Origin: Candidatus Koribacter versatilis Ellin345
GTDB lineage: Bacteria > Acidobacteriota > Terriglobia > Terriglobales > Acidobacteriaceae
DNA: 64,000 nucleotides
Direction of reading: 5' to 3'
NCBI RefSeq assembly: GCF_000014005.1
Contig: NC_008009.1
Span: 1,488,001-1,552,000 of the forward strand
Part shown: one piece after another, positions 16,889 to 28,944 of the stretch
How the letters are laid out: each line of letters opens with the position of its first letter
Numbering within the stretch: the first letter of the stretch is position 1
Made by a program: the position numbers and the translations under genes
The notes under the pieces: model-generated
Told to the model about the DNA's origin: nothing
Databases searched by the model: none
The model's input: the letters and a program-made list of their open reading frames with translations, nothing else

Positions 16889-18619
16889 TCACTGCCCAAT
16901 TTCCGCGAGTCCCATCCGTGCTTCGGTGGAGGTGGGATTAAGCGTCAACTCCTTCTGATATTCAGAGCGGGCTTCCTCAATGCGCCCTTGCTTTGTCAGG
17001 ATCTGAGCCAATAATAAATGCTGGCTCGCGATGTTCGGCCAGTTGTCGATCGCTTCCCGCACGCTTTTTTCGGCGGCATCGTAATGCTGCATTTCGACCC
17101 GGACCCGTGCTTGCAGAAGATAGCTTCCATTGCTCACCGAAGGGCTGATCTCGATTGCGCGTTGGAAAAATCGGTCGGCCTCGTTCCAGTTCGACATGCG
17201 CATTTCGATCATAGCCAAGCCAAAATTCGCGGGCCAGTCGTTGGGGCCAAGCGCCACGGCGTGTTTGTAGAGGCGCTCGGCATCCGCGGCATCGCCGCGC
17301 TTGTAAACCTCGAAGGCGAGATGACTGTAGGCCGGCGTGCTGTTGGGTGCGACGTCGACCCCACGGAGGAACAAGGCGAGATTGTTGCTCCAGGGGCGAA
17401 TTTCCAGCGCGGTTCCAGCAGCAATTGCGATCGCGATAAGCGCGATGCACGCAAATTGCGCGCGTGGGAGGCGGAAAATCTCTGTGCCCGCCGCCGGAAG
17501 CCGGGAGATCGCAAGTCCAAGAAGAAGTCCTAGTCCGATCGTCGAGAGATAGAGATAGCGGTCGTGAACGATATCGTTGCTATCAAAGAGGCGGATGCCA
17601 ATGAGCGCAGGCAGCACAGGTAAAACAAGCCATGCGACGGCGATCAGCAATGTGCGCGAGCGAAATGCGAGGACAAGAAGAAGTGCGACGGCGCAGAGAG
17701 CGACGAGAGCCGCCGGAATCACGACAACGGCGCTGAATTTTTGCATCAGCTCGAGGCCGTAGAAAGGGCTCAATTTCACGGGCCAGAACAGATGTTGAAT
17801 GTAAAAAGAAATCGCTGATGGAACTGTCAGCAGCGTTTGCATCGCCGGATGCGGTTCGTCGGCGACGCCGCCGCGAAGCACGCGAGCGCGAACCATCAAT
17901 TCCGCGACCGTGATTACCGCGAAGGGCAGCGTGTTCAGGACTGCGCGCTTGTAAGCGTCGAAGCGCGGCGATTCACGGTCTTCGAAAAGTGAATAGACAA
18001 AGATCAGGACCGGCAACAGCACTGCGGTTTCTTTGATCAACAGGCTGGCGAGACAGAGCAGCCATGAGGCCGCGAGCCAAAGCGCACCCCGAGAATTTCT
18101 GCGATTCGTCCAGCAGAGGATTGCGCCGACGAGCGCACAGGTCATGAGCGGCTCAGTACAGCCGGAGATCCACGCGACGGATTCAACGTGTCCGGGGTGC
18201 AGCGCGAACACGAAAGTCGCGATTCCGGCGACTTCGAGGCTGAATGTCTTGATCAGGAGCCGGAAAACCAACGTCACCGCGAGAAGATGCAAAAGCACGG
18301 TCGTCAAGTGCCACGGAAACGGGTTCTGGACTCCGAATAACGCGTGATTCAGACGTAACCACAACAAAAATAAGGGCCGGTAGTATGTTCCGGAGGCAGA
18401 AATCTGCGCCCAGACGTGCTCCGTGAAGTACTTGGGCAGGTAACTCCATGAGGAAATGCGTGGATTGGTTACGATTTGTGGGGTGTCGTCGTAGGTAAAG
18501 CCAAATTGCAGGGTACCGGCGTAGACGAGAGCAGTGACTCCGAGAATGAGTGCCAAAATGGCGCGGGACCCGCTTAGCAAGCCGGGTTGGCGGTTGTCGG
18601 GGGCCGGTACGTAAGACAT
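16889..18619 (-). CDS. TMTC/PMT-like integral membrane protein with C-terminal TPR repeats
   Basis: A 576-residue protein. About ten hydrophobic segments lie in residues 15-430, with the motif FTYDDTPQIVTNPRI after the first helix and FALHPGHVESVAWISGCTEPLM in a loop, both typical of the TMTC-like/DUF1736 glycosyltransferase-C fold. Residues about 460-576 are TPR repeats (AYSHLAFEVYKRGDAADAERLYKHAVALGP; NWNEADRFFQRAIEISP). Its eukaryotic relatives are O-mannosyltransferases; the bacterial substrate is unknown. ATG 18619 gives MSYVPAPDNRQ; an in-frame start 33 codons further upstream is possible but lacks membrane-protein character. It is divergent from the ribosomal superoperon. Confidence 0.75.
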   Translation of the reverse strand: MSYVPAPDNRQPGLLSGSRAILALILGVTALVYAGTLQFGFTYDDTPQIVTNPRISSWSYLPKYFTEHVWAQISASGTYYRPLFLLWLRLNHALFGVQNPFPWHLTTVLLHLLAVTLVFRLLIKTFSLEVAGIATFVFALHPGHVESVAWISGCTEPLMTCALVGAILCWTNRRNSRGALWLAASWLLCLASLLIKETAVLLPVLIFVYSLFEDRESPRFDAYKRAVLNTLPFAVITVAELMVRARVLRGGVADEPHPAMQTLLTVPSAISFYIQHLFWPVKLSPFYGLELMQKFSAVVVIPAALVALCAVALLLVLAFRSRTLLIAVAWLVLPVLPALIGIRLFDSNDIVHDRYLYLSTIGLGLLLGLAISRLPAAGTEIFRLPRAQFACIALIAIAIAAGTALEIRPWSNNLALFLRGVDVAPNSTPAYSHLAFEVYKRGDAADAERLYKHAVALGPNDWPANFGLAMIEMRMSNWNEADRFFQRAIEISPSVSNGSYLLQARVRVEMQHYDAAEKSVREAIDNWPNIASQHLLLAQILTKQGRIEEARSEYQKELTLNPTSTEARMGLAEIGQ

Positions 18620-18700
18620 TTGCTGGATGAGGCGGATGATACCATGGGGTTTGCAGGTGCTCGCCGGACAGAATTCGTGAGAAAAGTTGAAATCTGTTCG

Positions 18701-18729
18701 TTGACGCTTGTGGTTCAACTTGTTATATT
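18701..18729 (+). promoter_or_regulatory. Sigma-70-type promoter for the str-S10-spc-alpha superoperon
   Basis: TTGACG (18701-18706), a 17-bp spacer and TATATT (18724-18729). This is the best -35/-10 pair in the window and the only good one before rpsL. Confidence 0.75.
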
Positions 18730-19086
18730 GGATAGGTTCTGCGAGTCATTTTGGCTTGCCTGTATAGGTCGTAGCTGATCTGCAATTTGGATACGCCCTG
18801 CAAGCGCCATGTAAGTGGCTGAGTTTTTAAGGGCATCCTCGCTGAAACGAACCTGCGCTACCTCTGGACCTTCCGGAGGGTATGCAGGTCGAGGCCAACG
18901 AAACGGAGTTCCTTCCGAAACGGACTAGGAGCCACCGTCGTTAGCCCAACCACAAGGTACACCTCAGATTCCCGCAGTGTGTTTGCGGGAAGCATGGGCA
19001 GCAAGTCCTTCACGTGTGTGAAGCGCGAGAAGCTGTCCAGCCCCTGCAAAGGGAAAAGGAATTTAAGCGCTGCAAAGCGGCGCAAA

Positions 19087-19111
19087 TCCGGGTGTGTGTG
19101 CCCGGAAGGAG
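19087..19111 (+). promoter_or_regulatory. Hairpin abutting the rpsL ribosome-binding site
   Basis: TCCGGG (19087-19092) and CCCGGA (19101-19106) pair around a TGTGTGTG loop. The Shine-Dalgarno AAGGAG (19106-19111) overlaps the stem's last base. The placement could let structure tune rpsL translation; this is inference. Confidence 0.45.
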
Positions 19112-19120
19112 CTTGGAAGA

Positions 19121-19495
19121 GTGCCTACATTTAATCAACTCGTGCGTAAGGGCCGTACGGCGCCGAAGTTCAAGACGGCGAGCCCGGCATTGCAATCGTG
19201 CCCGCAGAAGCGTGGCGTTTGCACCCGCGTTTACACCCAGACGCCCAAGAAGCCGAACTCGGCGCTGCGCAAAGTTGCGCGTGTCCGCCTGACCAATGGA
19301 ATTGAAGTGACGACGTACATCCCCGGCATCGGCCACAACCTGCAGGAGCACTCGATTGTGCTGATCCGCGGCGGCCGTGTGAAGGACCTGCCGGGCGTTC
19401 GTTATCACGTGGTACGCGGCACCCTGGATTCGGTGGGCGTAGCCAACCGCAAGCAGGGCCGTTCGAAGTATGGCGCCAAGCGCCCGAAAGCTTAA
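19121..19495 (+). CDS. rpsL: 30S ribosomal protein S12
   Basis: 124 residues, starting [12 protein letters not shown] from GTG 19121, the universal S12 N-terminus. An upstream in-frame start was rejected because it extends past this point. The decoding-site loop [17 protein letters not shown] carries the Lys where streptomycin-resistance changes occur in other bacteria; it is the wild-type residue here. First gene of the superoperon, 14 bp before rpsG. Confidence 0.97.
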   Translation: MPTFNQLVRKGRTAPKFKTASPALQSCPQKRGVCTRVYTQTPKKPNSALRKVARVRLTNGIEVTTYIPGIGHNLQEHSIVLIRGGRVKDLPGVRYHVVRGTLDSVGVANRKQGRSKYGAKRPKA

Positions 19496-19500
19496 GGTAG

Positions 19501-19983
<483 letters not shown>

Positions 19984-20094
19984 TCGCGGTTTAGAGTTCT
20001 GACAAGACGATGAATGCGGCACCCATGCCGCGGTGGACAGTTAAGAGCGCGCGGCGATGGGGTTCCCGCGCAGTGTGAAGAGAAGAGAAATTAA

Positions 20095-22188
<2,094 letters not shown>

Positions 22189-22212
22189 ATCACACGGAGC
22201 TACCTGTTCTTT

Positions 22213-22539
22213 GTGATCAGGGAGCTCCGGATACGACCTGGCAGGGAGCGTGAGTTTGAAGAGCGCTTCTTAGAAAGATGGCCAAGGTTTTTGCGAAACT
22301 CCGAAGGATACGTAAGGACGGAGCTCGAAAAAGAAGTTGGATTCGATACGCGGTATCGGATCACGGATGTTTGGCAGTCGCACTACGGGTTTGAGGCTTT
22401 TCGCGAGCAACACCGGGAAGAGCTGAAGCGGTTCCAGGAAGCGATCAGGGCAGACGGAATCGTAGAGACGGAAACGCAACTCGGCGCTTATTACGGCCCC
22501 GGGGATGACTCAGACGAAGGAGCCTTGGCTCCGGCATAG
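22213..22539 (+). CDS. Antibiotic-biosynthesis-monooxygenase-like (ABM) small protein
   Basis: A 108-residue ferredoxin-like alpha/beta barrel protein of the ABM/heme-monooxygenase-like type: VIRELRIRPGREREFEERFLERWPRFLRNSEGYVRTEL ... YRITDVWQSHYGFEAFREQHREEL. The start is uncertain. GTG 22213 is the only standard start, but GGAG (22196-22199) is better spaced for a CTG at 22204, and the frame is open back to the fusA stop. It lies between fusA (24 bp) and tuf (19 bp), where other bacteria have nothing. The function is unknown; the location points to co-expression with translation factors. Confidence 0.65.
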   Translation: MIRELRIRPGREREFEERFLERWPRFLRNSEGYVRTELEKEVGFDTRYRITDVWQSHYGFEAFREQHREELKRFQEAIRADGIVETETQLGAYYGPGDDSDEGALAPA

Positions 22540-22558
22540 TTCAGACGAGGACTAGACG

Positions 22559-23746
22559 ATGGCGAAAGAGAAATTTGACCGCAGCAAACCGCACGTGAAC
22601 GTTGGCACGATTGGGCACATTGACCACGGGAAGACGACGTTGACGGCGGCGATCACGAAGGTGTTGTCGAAGCACAACCCGAAGATTGCGTTCCGTTCGT
22701 TCGATTCGATCGACAACGCACCGGAAGAGCGCGAGCGCGGTATCACGATTGCGACGGCGCACGTGGAGTACGAGACGGCGAACCGTCACTACGCCCACGT
22801 CGATTGCCCGGGCCACGCTGATTACATCAAGAACATGATCACCGGCGCGGCGCAGATGGATGGCGCGATCCTGGTGGTAGCGGCGACCGACGGTCCGATG
22901 CCGCAGACGAAAGAGCACGTGCTGCTTGCCCGCCAGGTAGGCGTCCCCTACGTGGTGGTGTTCCTCAACAAGTGCGATGCCGTCGAAGACGCCGAACTGA
23001 TCGACCTGGTCGAGATGGAAGTGCGCGAGTTGCTGAACAAGTACGGGTTCCCCGGCGACGACCTCCCGGTAGTTCGTGGTTCGGCCTTGGGTGCACTGAA
23101 CGGTGAAGCGCAGTGGGAAGCCAAGATCGATGAGTTGATGGAAGCAGTGGACAAGAACATTCCGCTGCCGGCGCGCGACATCGACAAGCCGTTCCTGATG
23201 CCGATCGAAGACATCTTCTCGATCTCGGGCCGCGGCACGGTGGTTACCGGCCGTATCGAGCGTGGCAAGGTGAAGGTGGGCGAGGAAGTGGAAATCGTAG
23301 GCTTCCGCGAGACCCGCAAGACGGTAGTGACGGGCGTCGAAATGTTCAAGAAGCAGCTGGACGAAGGTCTGGCTGGCGACAACGCCGGGTTGCTGCTCCG
23401 CGGTATCGGTAAAGACGATGTGGAGCGCGGCATGGTGTTGGCGAAGGGTGGATCGATTACCCCGCACACCAAGTTCAAGGGCGAAGTTTACGTGTTGAGC
23501 AAGGAAGAAGGCGGGCGTCATACCCCGTTCTTCAAGGGCTACCGTCCGCAGTTCTACTTCCGCACCACGGACGTGACCGGCGTAGCGACCTTGCCTGCAG
23601 GCACGGAGATGGTGATGCCGGGCGACAACGTAGCGCTGGAGATCGAGTTGATCACGCCGGTAGCTATGGAAAAGGGCTTGCGCTTCGCGATTCGTGAAGG
23701 CGGCCGTACGGTCGGCGCTGGCACCATCAGCGAGATTATTGCGTAG
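22559..23746 (+). CDS. tuf: Elongation factor Tu
   Basis: 395-residue GTPase that delivers aminoacyl-tRNA to the ribosome. G1 GHIDHGKT is at 19-26, followed by [22 protein letters not shown] and NKCD. Domain II begins [15 protein letters not shown] and domain III ends [11 protein letters not shown]. It is the only tuf in the window. A GC-rich 8-bp hairpin (23755-23777) follows 8 bp after the stop. Confidence 0.97.
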
Positions 23747-23754
23747 AAGTTCTT

Positions 23755-23777
23755 GGGTCCGGTGAAACCCCGGACCC
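23755..23777 (+). other. Stable hairpin between tuf and rpsJ
   Basis: GGGTCCGG (23755-23762) pairs exactly with CCGGACCC (23770-23777) around a 7-nt loop. There is no T-run, so it is more likely an mRNA stability or processing element than a terminator. It marks the str/S10 junction. Confidence 0.5.
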
Positions 23778-23854
23778 GCAACAAAACCTGCGGCAAGGCC
23801 GCGGGGCGGTTCGTGAGAACGGCCGTTCCAGACAGATCTTTGAGAGAAACTGAC

Positions 23855-24184
23855 GTGATTGGCAAAGAACGTATTCGGATCCGACTGAAGGCTTATGACT
23901 ACCGCGTTCTGGACCAGTCCACGGGAGAAATCGTGGATACCGCCCGCCGTACCGGCGCGCAGATTGCGGGACCGATTCCGCTACCCACGGTGAAGAACAA
24001 GTATTGCGTTCTTCGCTCTCCCCACGTGGACAAGAAGAGCCGTGAGGCATTCGAGATCCGCACCCACAAGCGCTTGCTCGACATTCTCGAGCCGACGCAG
24101 CAGACCGTGGATGCGCTGATGAAACTCGACCTGCCCGCGGGCGTGGACGTGGAAATTAAGGCATTCGGCAAGGAACACAAGTAG
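23855..24184 (+). CDS. rpsJ: 30S ribosomal protein S10 (NusE)
   Basis: 109 residues from GTG 23855 ([20 protein letters not shown]). A longer in-frame upstream stretch is not S10-like. The body [43 protein letters not shown] is canonical. S10 also acts as NusE with NusB, encoded at 12639. First gene of the S10 block. Confidence 0.96.
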   Translation: MIGKERIRIRLKAYDYRVLDQSTGEIVDTARRTGAQIAGPIPLPTVKNKYCVLRSPHVDKKSREAFEIRTHKRLLDILEPTQQTVDALMKLDLPAGVDVEIKAFGKEHK

Positions 24185-24254
24185 AGACAGCGAGCTCTAC
24201 CAAAACACCTACAGTGCCCCGCGGATAGCGACGGCATGATGAGGAATGGAAATC

Positions 24255-24989
24255 ATGATTAACGGATTGATTGGAAAAAAGATCGGCATGACGCAGCTCT
24301 TCGACAGCAAAGGCGATGTTCGCCCTGTCACGGTGCTGCAGGCCGGTCCCTGTGTGATTACGCAGCGCAAGACGGCAAACAAGGACGGCTACGATGCCGC
24401 CCAGGTCGGACTCGTTGAGTTCGTGAAGGAGACGCGCCTGACCAAGGCCCAACTCGGCCACCTCGGGAAGAATGATCTTCCCCCGGTGCGCACCCTGCAC
24501 GAGTTTGCGATCGTCGCGGACGGACCCAGCGAAGCGGAGTCGAACGGCGAAGTGAAAGTCGGCGACAAGGTGCTGGTCGATCTCTTCGAGGGATCGAAGT
24601 TCGTCGATGTGACGGGCGTGAGCAAGGGCCGCGGTTTCGCGGGCGTGGTGAAGCGCCATAAGTTCGCTGGCGGCGCCCGGTCGCACGGTTCGATGTTCCA
24701 GATCTCGGGTTCGATCGGTTCGTCGGCGTTCCCGTCGCGCGTGTTCAAAGGCATGCGCATGGCCGGTCACATGGGCCAGGACCAGGTGACGGTCCGCAAC
24801 CTGCGCATCCTCGGCATCGACAAGGACGAAAACCTGTTGGTGGTCGAAGGCGCGGTTCCGGGACCGAAGGACGCTACGGTGTTCATCACCATGTCGAAGA
24901 AACCGCCGAGAGAGCGTCGTGGATTCGCGGGTTCGAGCACGGTTGACCCGTTGAAGGCTTCGAAGCGCGCGGTTGCGAAGAAGAAGTAG
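24255..24989 (+). CDS. rplC: 50S ribosomal protein L3
   Basis: 244 residues beginning MINGLIGKKIGMTQLF. An ATG three codons earlier (24246) sits only 1-2 nt after the GAGGA, so ATG 24255 is better placed. The central peptidyl-transferase-approaching loop (KGMRMAGHMGQDQVTVRN) is present. It is somewhat longer than the E. coli form, with a basic C-terminal tail (KASKRAVAKKK). Confidence 0.94.
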   Translation: MINGLIGKKIGMTQLFDSKGDVRPVTVLQAGPCVITQRKTANKDGYDAAQVGLVEFVKETRLTKAQLGHLGKNDLPPVRTLHEFAIVADGPSEAESNGEVKVGDKVLVDLFEGSKFVDVTGVSKGRGFAGVVKRHKFAGGARSHGSMFQISGSIGSSAFPSRVFKGMRMAGHMGQDQVTVRNLRILGIDKDENLLVVEGAVPGPKDATVFITMSKKPPRERRGFAGSSTVDPLKASKRAVAKKK

Positions 24990-24999
24990 TTGGGAAAAT

Positions 25000-25031
25000 C
25001 CCCACCCTGGCTTCGCTAGAGTGGGGCACCC
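25000..25031 (+). repeat. Intercistronic hairpin element, copy 1 (rplC-rplD)
   Basis: Outer arm CCCCAC/GTGGGG, one C-A mismatch, inner arm CTGGC/GCTAG with a G-U pair, loop TTC, then the tail CACCC. Same strand as the operon. Inner-arm type 2, as at 31352. Confidence 0.75.
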
Positions 25032-25054
25032 GATAGAGATTGAGAGAAATCGTT

Positions 25055-25708
25055 ATGGCGACAATTGACGTAGTAAACCTGAGTGGCGAGAAGGTCGGTT
25101 CGTTCGAACTGGCTGACGAAGTCTTCGGTGCAGTGAACGAAGACCTGCTCTGGGAAGCGGTGAAGCACTACCGCGCCGGGCAGCATCGCGGTACCCACGC
25201 CACCAAGAACAAGAAGCTGGTCTCCGGCGCGGGCAAGAAGCTCTGGAAGCAGAAGGGAACGGGCCGCGCGCGTGTGGGCTCGATCCGTTCGCCACTGTGG
25301 CGTCACGGCGGCACCGTCCACGGACCGCAGCCCCGTTCGTACGACTACGCGTTCCCGCGTAAGAAGCTCCTGGGTGCGCTGCGTTCGGCGCTCGCCGCCA
25401 AGCTGGCCGATGGCAAGCTGACGGTGGTGGAAAGCTTCGACGTGAAAGAGCCGAAGGCGAATGCGTTCCGCAAGACGCTGGCGGGGCTCAAGGTGGACAA
25501 GACGGCACTGCTGATCGAATCCGCTGAAAACAAGAACCTCGAGTTGAGCTCGCGCAACCTTAAGGGTGTGGAGCTAGTAGCAGGCAATGCGGTTCATCCG
25601 TATCACCTGCTGCGTTACGACCGCGCGGTGATTGCGCGTCCGGCGCTCGAGAAGCTGCAGAACTCGCTGAAAAAAGCGGCGAGCAAGCGTCATGCGGAGG
25701 TGGCGTAA
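25055..25708 (+). CDS. rplD: 50S ribosomal protein L4
   Basis: 217 residues from ATG 25055 (MATIDVVNLSGEKVG). The exit-tunnel loop region KLWKQKGTGRARVGSIRSPLWRHGG is intact. In E. coli, L4 represses the S10 operon and stimulates attenuation; whether this happens here is unknown. Its stop overlaps the rplW start by one base (TAATG). Confidence 0.96.
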   Translation: MATIDVVNLSGEKVGSFELADEVFGAVNEDLLWEAVKHYRAGQHRGTHATKNKKLVSGAGKKLWKQKGTGRARVGSIRSPLWRHGGTVHGPQPRSYDYAFPRKKLLGALRSALAAKLADGKLTVVESFDVKEPKANAFRKTLAGLKVDKTALLIESAENKNLELSSRNLKGVELVAGNAVHPYHLLRYDRAVIARPALEKLQNSLKKAASKRHAEVA

Positions 25709-26004
25709 TGGCTAAGTCGGCATATCAGATCCTCCGGAAGCCTGTGATCACGGAAAAAGGTCTGGGCGTGAAGGAAACCGAATCGACGCTGGTGTTCGAA
25801 GTCTCGGCGAATGCGACCAAGACGGAGATCAAGGAAGCGGTGCAGAAGACCTTCAAGGTGAAGGTGGACACGGTCCGCACTGCAAACTTCGTGGGCAAGG
25901 AACGCCGCCGCGGTAAATTCAGCGGCTACCGCCCCGACTGGAAGAAGGCATACGTTCGCCTGAAGACAGGCGAAAAGATGCCGGAGTACGCCGAGAACCT
26001 GTAA
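25708..26004 (+). CDS. rplW: 50S ribosomal protein L23
   Basis: 98 residues (AYQILRKPVITEKGLGVKE ... VRTANFVGKERRRGKFSGYRPDWKKAYVRLK). L23 sits at the tunnel exit and docks SRP and trigger factor. The one-base overlap with rplD implies translational coupling. Confidence 0.96.
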   Translation: MAKSAYQILRKPVITEKGLGVKETESTLVFEVSANATKTEIKEAVQKTFKVKVDTVRTANFVGKERRRGKFSGYRPDWKKAYVRLKTGEKMPEYAENL

Positions 26005-26016
26005 CGGGGTAAAAAC

Positions 26017-26052
26017 CCCCACGTCTCGAAAACAGCGAGACATGGGGCACCC
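26017..26052 (+). repeat. Intercistronic hairpin element, copy 2 (rplW-rplB)
   Basis: CCCCA/TGGGG outer arm, C-A mismatch, GTCTCG/CGAGAC inner arm, 7-nt loop AAAACAG, then CACCC. Type 1 inner arm, shared with the copies at 29542, 32965 and 33776. Confidence 0.78.
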
Positions 26053-26066
26053 GAGAAGAGACGAAT

Positions 26067-26894
26067 ATGGCTATCAAGACATACAGACCGCTAACTCCGA
26101 CGCTGCGCTTCCAGACGAAGCTGGTCAACGAAGAGCTGACCACGGACCGTCCGCATAAGCCGCTGACGAAGACGAAGCAGCGCACCGGCGGGCGCCGCAA
26201 TGCCGGCGACATCACGATCTGGCATCGTGGCGGTGGACACAAGCGCAAGCTGCGCCTCATCGATTTCAAGCGCGACAAGAGCGGCGTACCCGCGACCGTC
26301 GCGACTGTTGAATACGATCCGAACCGTTCGGCGAACATCGCGCTGCTGCACTATGCCGATGGCGAAAAGCGCTACATCCTGCACCCGGTGGGTTTGAAGG
26401 TCGGGCAGAAGGTTGTGAGCGGGCCGGACGCCGACATCCTGGTTGGCAATGCCCTGCCGCTGCGCAACATCCCGGCCGGTACTGTAGTGCACAACATCGA
26501 GCTGAAGCCTGGTAAGGGCGCGCAGATGGCGCGTTCGGCCGGAGCCCAGGCGCAGTTGGTGGCCAAGGAATCCGACTACGCGCTGCTCAAGCTACCTTCC
26601 GGCGAAACTCGCCGCGTGCTAGTGGACTGCATGGCGACGATCGGCCAGGTTGGCAATCTCGATTACGAGAACGTGGCAATCGGCAAGGCCGGCCGCACCC
26701 GCTGGATGGGTGTGCGTCCGACCAACCGCGGTGTCGTCATGAACCCGGTCGACCATCCGCATGGCGGTGGTGAAGGCAAGACCTCGGGTGGACGTCACCC
26801 GGTGACCCCTTGGGGACAACCGACACGTGGCTACAAGACCCGTAACAACAAGCGGACCGATAAGTTCATCGTGACGCGACGCGGCAAGCGGTAA
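26067..26894 (+). CDS. rplB: 50S ribosomal protein L2
   Basis: 275 residues with canonical segments ([30 protein letters not shown]) and the C-terminal [18 protein letters not shown] loop with the conserved His that approaches the peptidyl-transferase centre. Normal length and a clear ATG. Confidence 0.97.
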   Translation: MAIKTYRPLTPTLRFQTKLVNEELTTDRPHKPLTKTKQRTGGRRNAGDITIWHRGGGHKRKLRLIDFKRDKSGVPATVATVEYDPNRSANIALLHYADGEKRYILHPVGLKVGQKVVSGPDADILVGNALPLRNIPAGTVVHNIELKPGKGAQMARSAGAQAQLVAKESDYALLKLPSGETRRVLVDCMATIGQVGNLDYENVAIGKAGRTRWMGVRPTNRGVVMNPVDHPHGGGEGKTSGGRHPVTPWGQPTRGYKTRNNKRTDKFIVTRRGKR

Positions 26895-26917
26895 GCGCGA
26901 GAGGGTAGAGAAGAAAT

Positions 26918-27208
26918 ATGCGTTCGCAAAAAAAAGGTCCGTTCATTGATACACACGTTCTCGCCAAGATCGAGGACATGAACAACCGCAACGAGAAGAA
27001 GGTGGTCCGCACCTGGTCGCGCCGTTCGACGATCATCCCCGAGATGGTGGGACACACGCTGGCCGTGCACAACGGGAAGAAATTCATCCCGGTGTACGTG
27101 ACGGAAAACATGGTGGGACACAAGCTCGGCGAGTTCAGCTTCACCCGCCAGTTCAAGGGCCACTCGGTGAAAGCGGCAACGGAGACGGCTGCAAAGCCGG
27201 CCCGGTAA
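26918..27208 (+). CDS. rpsS: 30S ribosomal protein S19
   Basis: 96 residues ([19 protein letters not shown] ... [43 protein letters not shown]). Located between rplB (23 bp) and rplV (13 bp). Confidence 0.96.
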   Translation: MRSQKKGPFIDTHVLAKIEDMNNRNEKKVVRTWSRRSTIIPEMVGHTLAVHNGKKFIPVYVTENMVGHKLGEFSFTRQFKGHSVKAATETAAKPAR

Positions 27209-27221
27209 GAGAGAGGCGACG

Positions 27222-27725
27222 ATGGAATTCACAGCTAAAGCAAATTTCGTTCGCGTCTCCCCGCAGAAGGCCCGGCTGGTGCTGGACCTGATTAAGGGAC
27301 AGCGGGTGGAAGACGCTCTGAACACACTGCTCTTCACGAAGAAGGGCATTGCGCCGGCGATTTATAAACTGGTGCACTCGGCGATGGACAACGCCAACTA
27401 TCTCAGCAATGAGAAGGGACTCGACCTGGACCTCGACCGCCTGTATGTGAAGAAGGCGATCGCGAACGACGGCCCGCGCATGAAGCGCATCCGTCCGGCC
27501 CCGATGGGACGAGCGTTCCGCTACCAGCGCCGTATCTCGCATATCGAGATCTCGCTGGCGGAGAAGCCAGGTTTCCAGGGTTCGACCGCGACCACCGTCG
27601 AGGACGAAGCTCCGAAGGCAAAGGGCGCAAAGGGCGCAAAGGCCAAGAAGGCTCCCGCGAAGAAAGCGGCTGCGAAGAAGGCCCCGGCAAAGAAATTTGC
27701 GGGTAAGAAAACCGCGAAGAGATAG
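27222..27725 (+). CDS. rplV: 50S ribosomal protein L22 with a histone-H1-like basic tail
   Basis: 167 residues. The first 115 or so are ordinary L22 ([23 protein letters not shown] ... [23 protein letters not shown]), including the tunnel beta-hairpin. The last 45 or so are Lys/Ala/Pro repeats ([18 protein letters not shown]), absent from the E. coli protein (110 residues). The tail may contact rRNA or DNA; its role is not known. Confidence 0.95.
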   Translation: MEFTAKANFVRVSPQKARLVLDLIKGQRVEDALNTLLFTKKGIAPAIYKLVHSAMDNANYLSNEKGLDLDLDRLYVKKAIANDGPRMKRIRPAPMGRAFRYQRRISHIEISLAEKPGFQGSTATTVEDEAPKAKGAKGAKAKKAPAKKAAAKKAPAKKFAGKKTAKR

Positions 27726-27775
27726 AAGTTCAACAGCGGTGCGGCGAGCCTGCACTGCGGAGAAGAAGCGAAGAT

Positions 27776-28447
27776 ATGGGACAGAAAGTCCATCCTTACG
27801 GATTCCGCCTCGGATATACCAAGCCGTGGAAGTCGCGTTGGTTTATCGAGCGGGACTACGACAAACTGCTGCTCGAAGACGTCAAGCTGAAGGCCGAGCT
27901 GAAAGAGAAGCTCAAGTCGGCGGGCGTGAGCTCCATTGAAGTGGAGCGCCCGGGCAACAAGCTGCGCATTATCATTCGCACCGCGCGTCCGGGCATCATC
28001 ATCGGCCGCAAAGGCGCAGAGATCGATAAGCTCAAGGGCGAGCTCCAGAAGCGGACGAACCGCGAGGTGTACATCGACATCCAGGAAGTGCACAAGCCTG
28101 AGCTCGATGCACAGCTGGTGGCGGAGTCGATCGCGTTGCAGCTCGAGAAGCGCGTAGGCTTCCGGCGCGCGATGCGCAAGTCGGTGGACTCGGCGCTGCG
28201 TTTCGGTTGCAAGGGGATCAAGGTCCGCGTGAGTGGCCGCCTGAACGGCAATGAAATCGCCCGTTCCGAGTGGTACCTGCAGGGCCGGTTGCCGCTGCAC
28301 ACGCTGCGTGCCGACATCGACTACGGATTCGCGGAAGCGCGGACCACGTACGGTGTGATCGGCGTCAAGGCGTGGGTCTACAAGGGCGAGATTCTTCCCG
28401 CGGCCAAGAAGCGTGAGCCGCAGGTGGCGACCGCCGGCAATTTCTAA
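27776..28447 (+). CDS. rpsC: 30S ribosomal protein S3
   Basis: 223 residues ([23 protein letters not shown]) with the KH domain signature [17 protein letters not shown] at about 72-88 and the C-terminal domain with [19 protein letters not shown]3 lines the mRNA entry channel. Normal length, with no unusual insertion. Confidence 0.97.
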   Translation: MGQKVHPYGFRLGYTKPWKSRWFIERDYDKLLLEDVKLKAELKEKLKSAGVSSIEVERPGNKLRIIIRTARPGIIIGRKGAEIDKLKGELQKRTNREVYIDIQEVHKPELDAQLVAESIALQLEKRVGFRRAMRKSVDSALRFGCKGIKVRVSGRLNGNEIARSEWYLQGRLPLHTLRADIDYGFAEARTTYGVIGVKAWVYKGEILPAAKKREPQVATAGNF

Positions 28448-28505
28448 CTTTTGATTTGTTGCCGCAACTGTGCGGCGAGGCGGCAATAGCCGCGGAGATA
28501 CGACG

Positions 28506-28925
28506 ATGTTAATGCCCAAGAAAGTGAAGTACCGCAAGCAGCAGCGCGGACGCATGCGCGGCAAAGCTTGGCGCGGCTCCGAGTTGAGCTTCGGCGATTT
28601 CGGCTTGAAGGTGTTGGAGCCGGGCTGGATCAGCGACCGCCAGATTGAAGCGAGCCGTGTTGCTATGACGCGCTTCATCAAGCGCGGCGGCAAGATCTGG
28701 ATCCGCCTCTTCCCGGACAAGCCGGTAACCAAGAAGCCGGCCGAAACCCGTATGGGTAAGGGCAAGGGCGCGCCTGATCATTGGGTCGCCGTCGTCCGCC
28801 CCGGCAAGATCCTGTTCGAAATGGAAGGCGTTTCGGTGACGGATGCTGCCGAGGCAATGCGCCTGGCCGCCCACAAGCTGCCGTTGCGCACGAAATTTGT
28901 GGCGCGCGAGACGTCGGCGCACTAG
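28506..28925 (+). CDS. rplP: 50S ribosomal protein L16
   Basis: 139 residues, [24 protein letters not shown]. The ATG at 28506 or the one two codons later (28512) could be used. Upstream in-frame codons do not resemble L16. The segment [17 protein letters not shown] is the expected loop near the P-site tRNA. Confidence 0.95.
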   Translation: MLMPKKVKYRKQQRGRMRGKAWRGSELSFGDFGLKVLEPGWISDRQIEASRVAMTRFIKRGGKIWIRLFPDKPVTKKPAETRMGKGKGAPDHWVAVVRPGKILFEMEGVSVTDAAEAMRLAAHKLPLRTKFVARETSAH

Positions 28926-28944
28926 ACGCAGAAGGAATAGAGAA

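Larger units (their letters stand above)
18620..19120 (+). other. Promoter region and long leader of the ribosomal superoperon
   Basis: No gene is supported. A strong promoter (18701-18729) should start transcription near 18736, leaving about 385 nt of untranslated leader before rpsL. The leader contains a perfect 8-bp hairpin (TTCCCGCA/TGCGGGAA, 18969-18991). A second hairpin (TCCGGG/CCCGGA, 19087-19106) shares its last base with the rpsL Shine-Dalgarno sequence. Confidence 0.65.

Noticed and set aside
18882-18944. 20-codon leader peptide (MQVEANETEFLPKR...) in the rpsL leader
   Set aside because: The GGAGGG lies only about 1 nt before the ATG, too close for a working ribosome site; no attenuation-type codon run.
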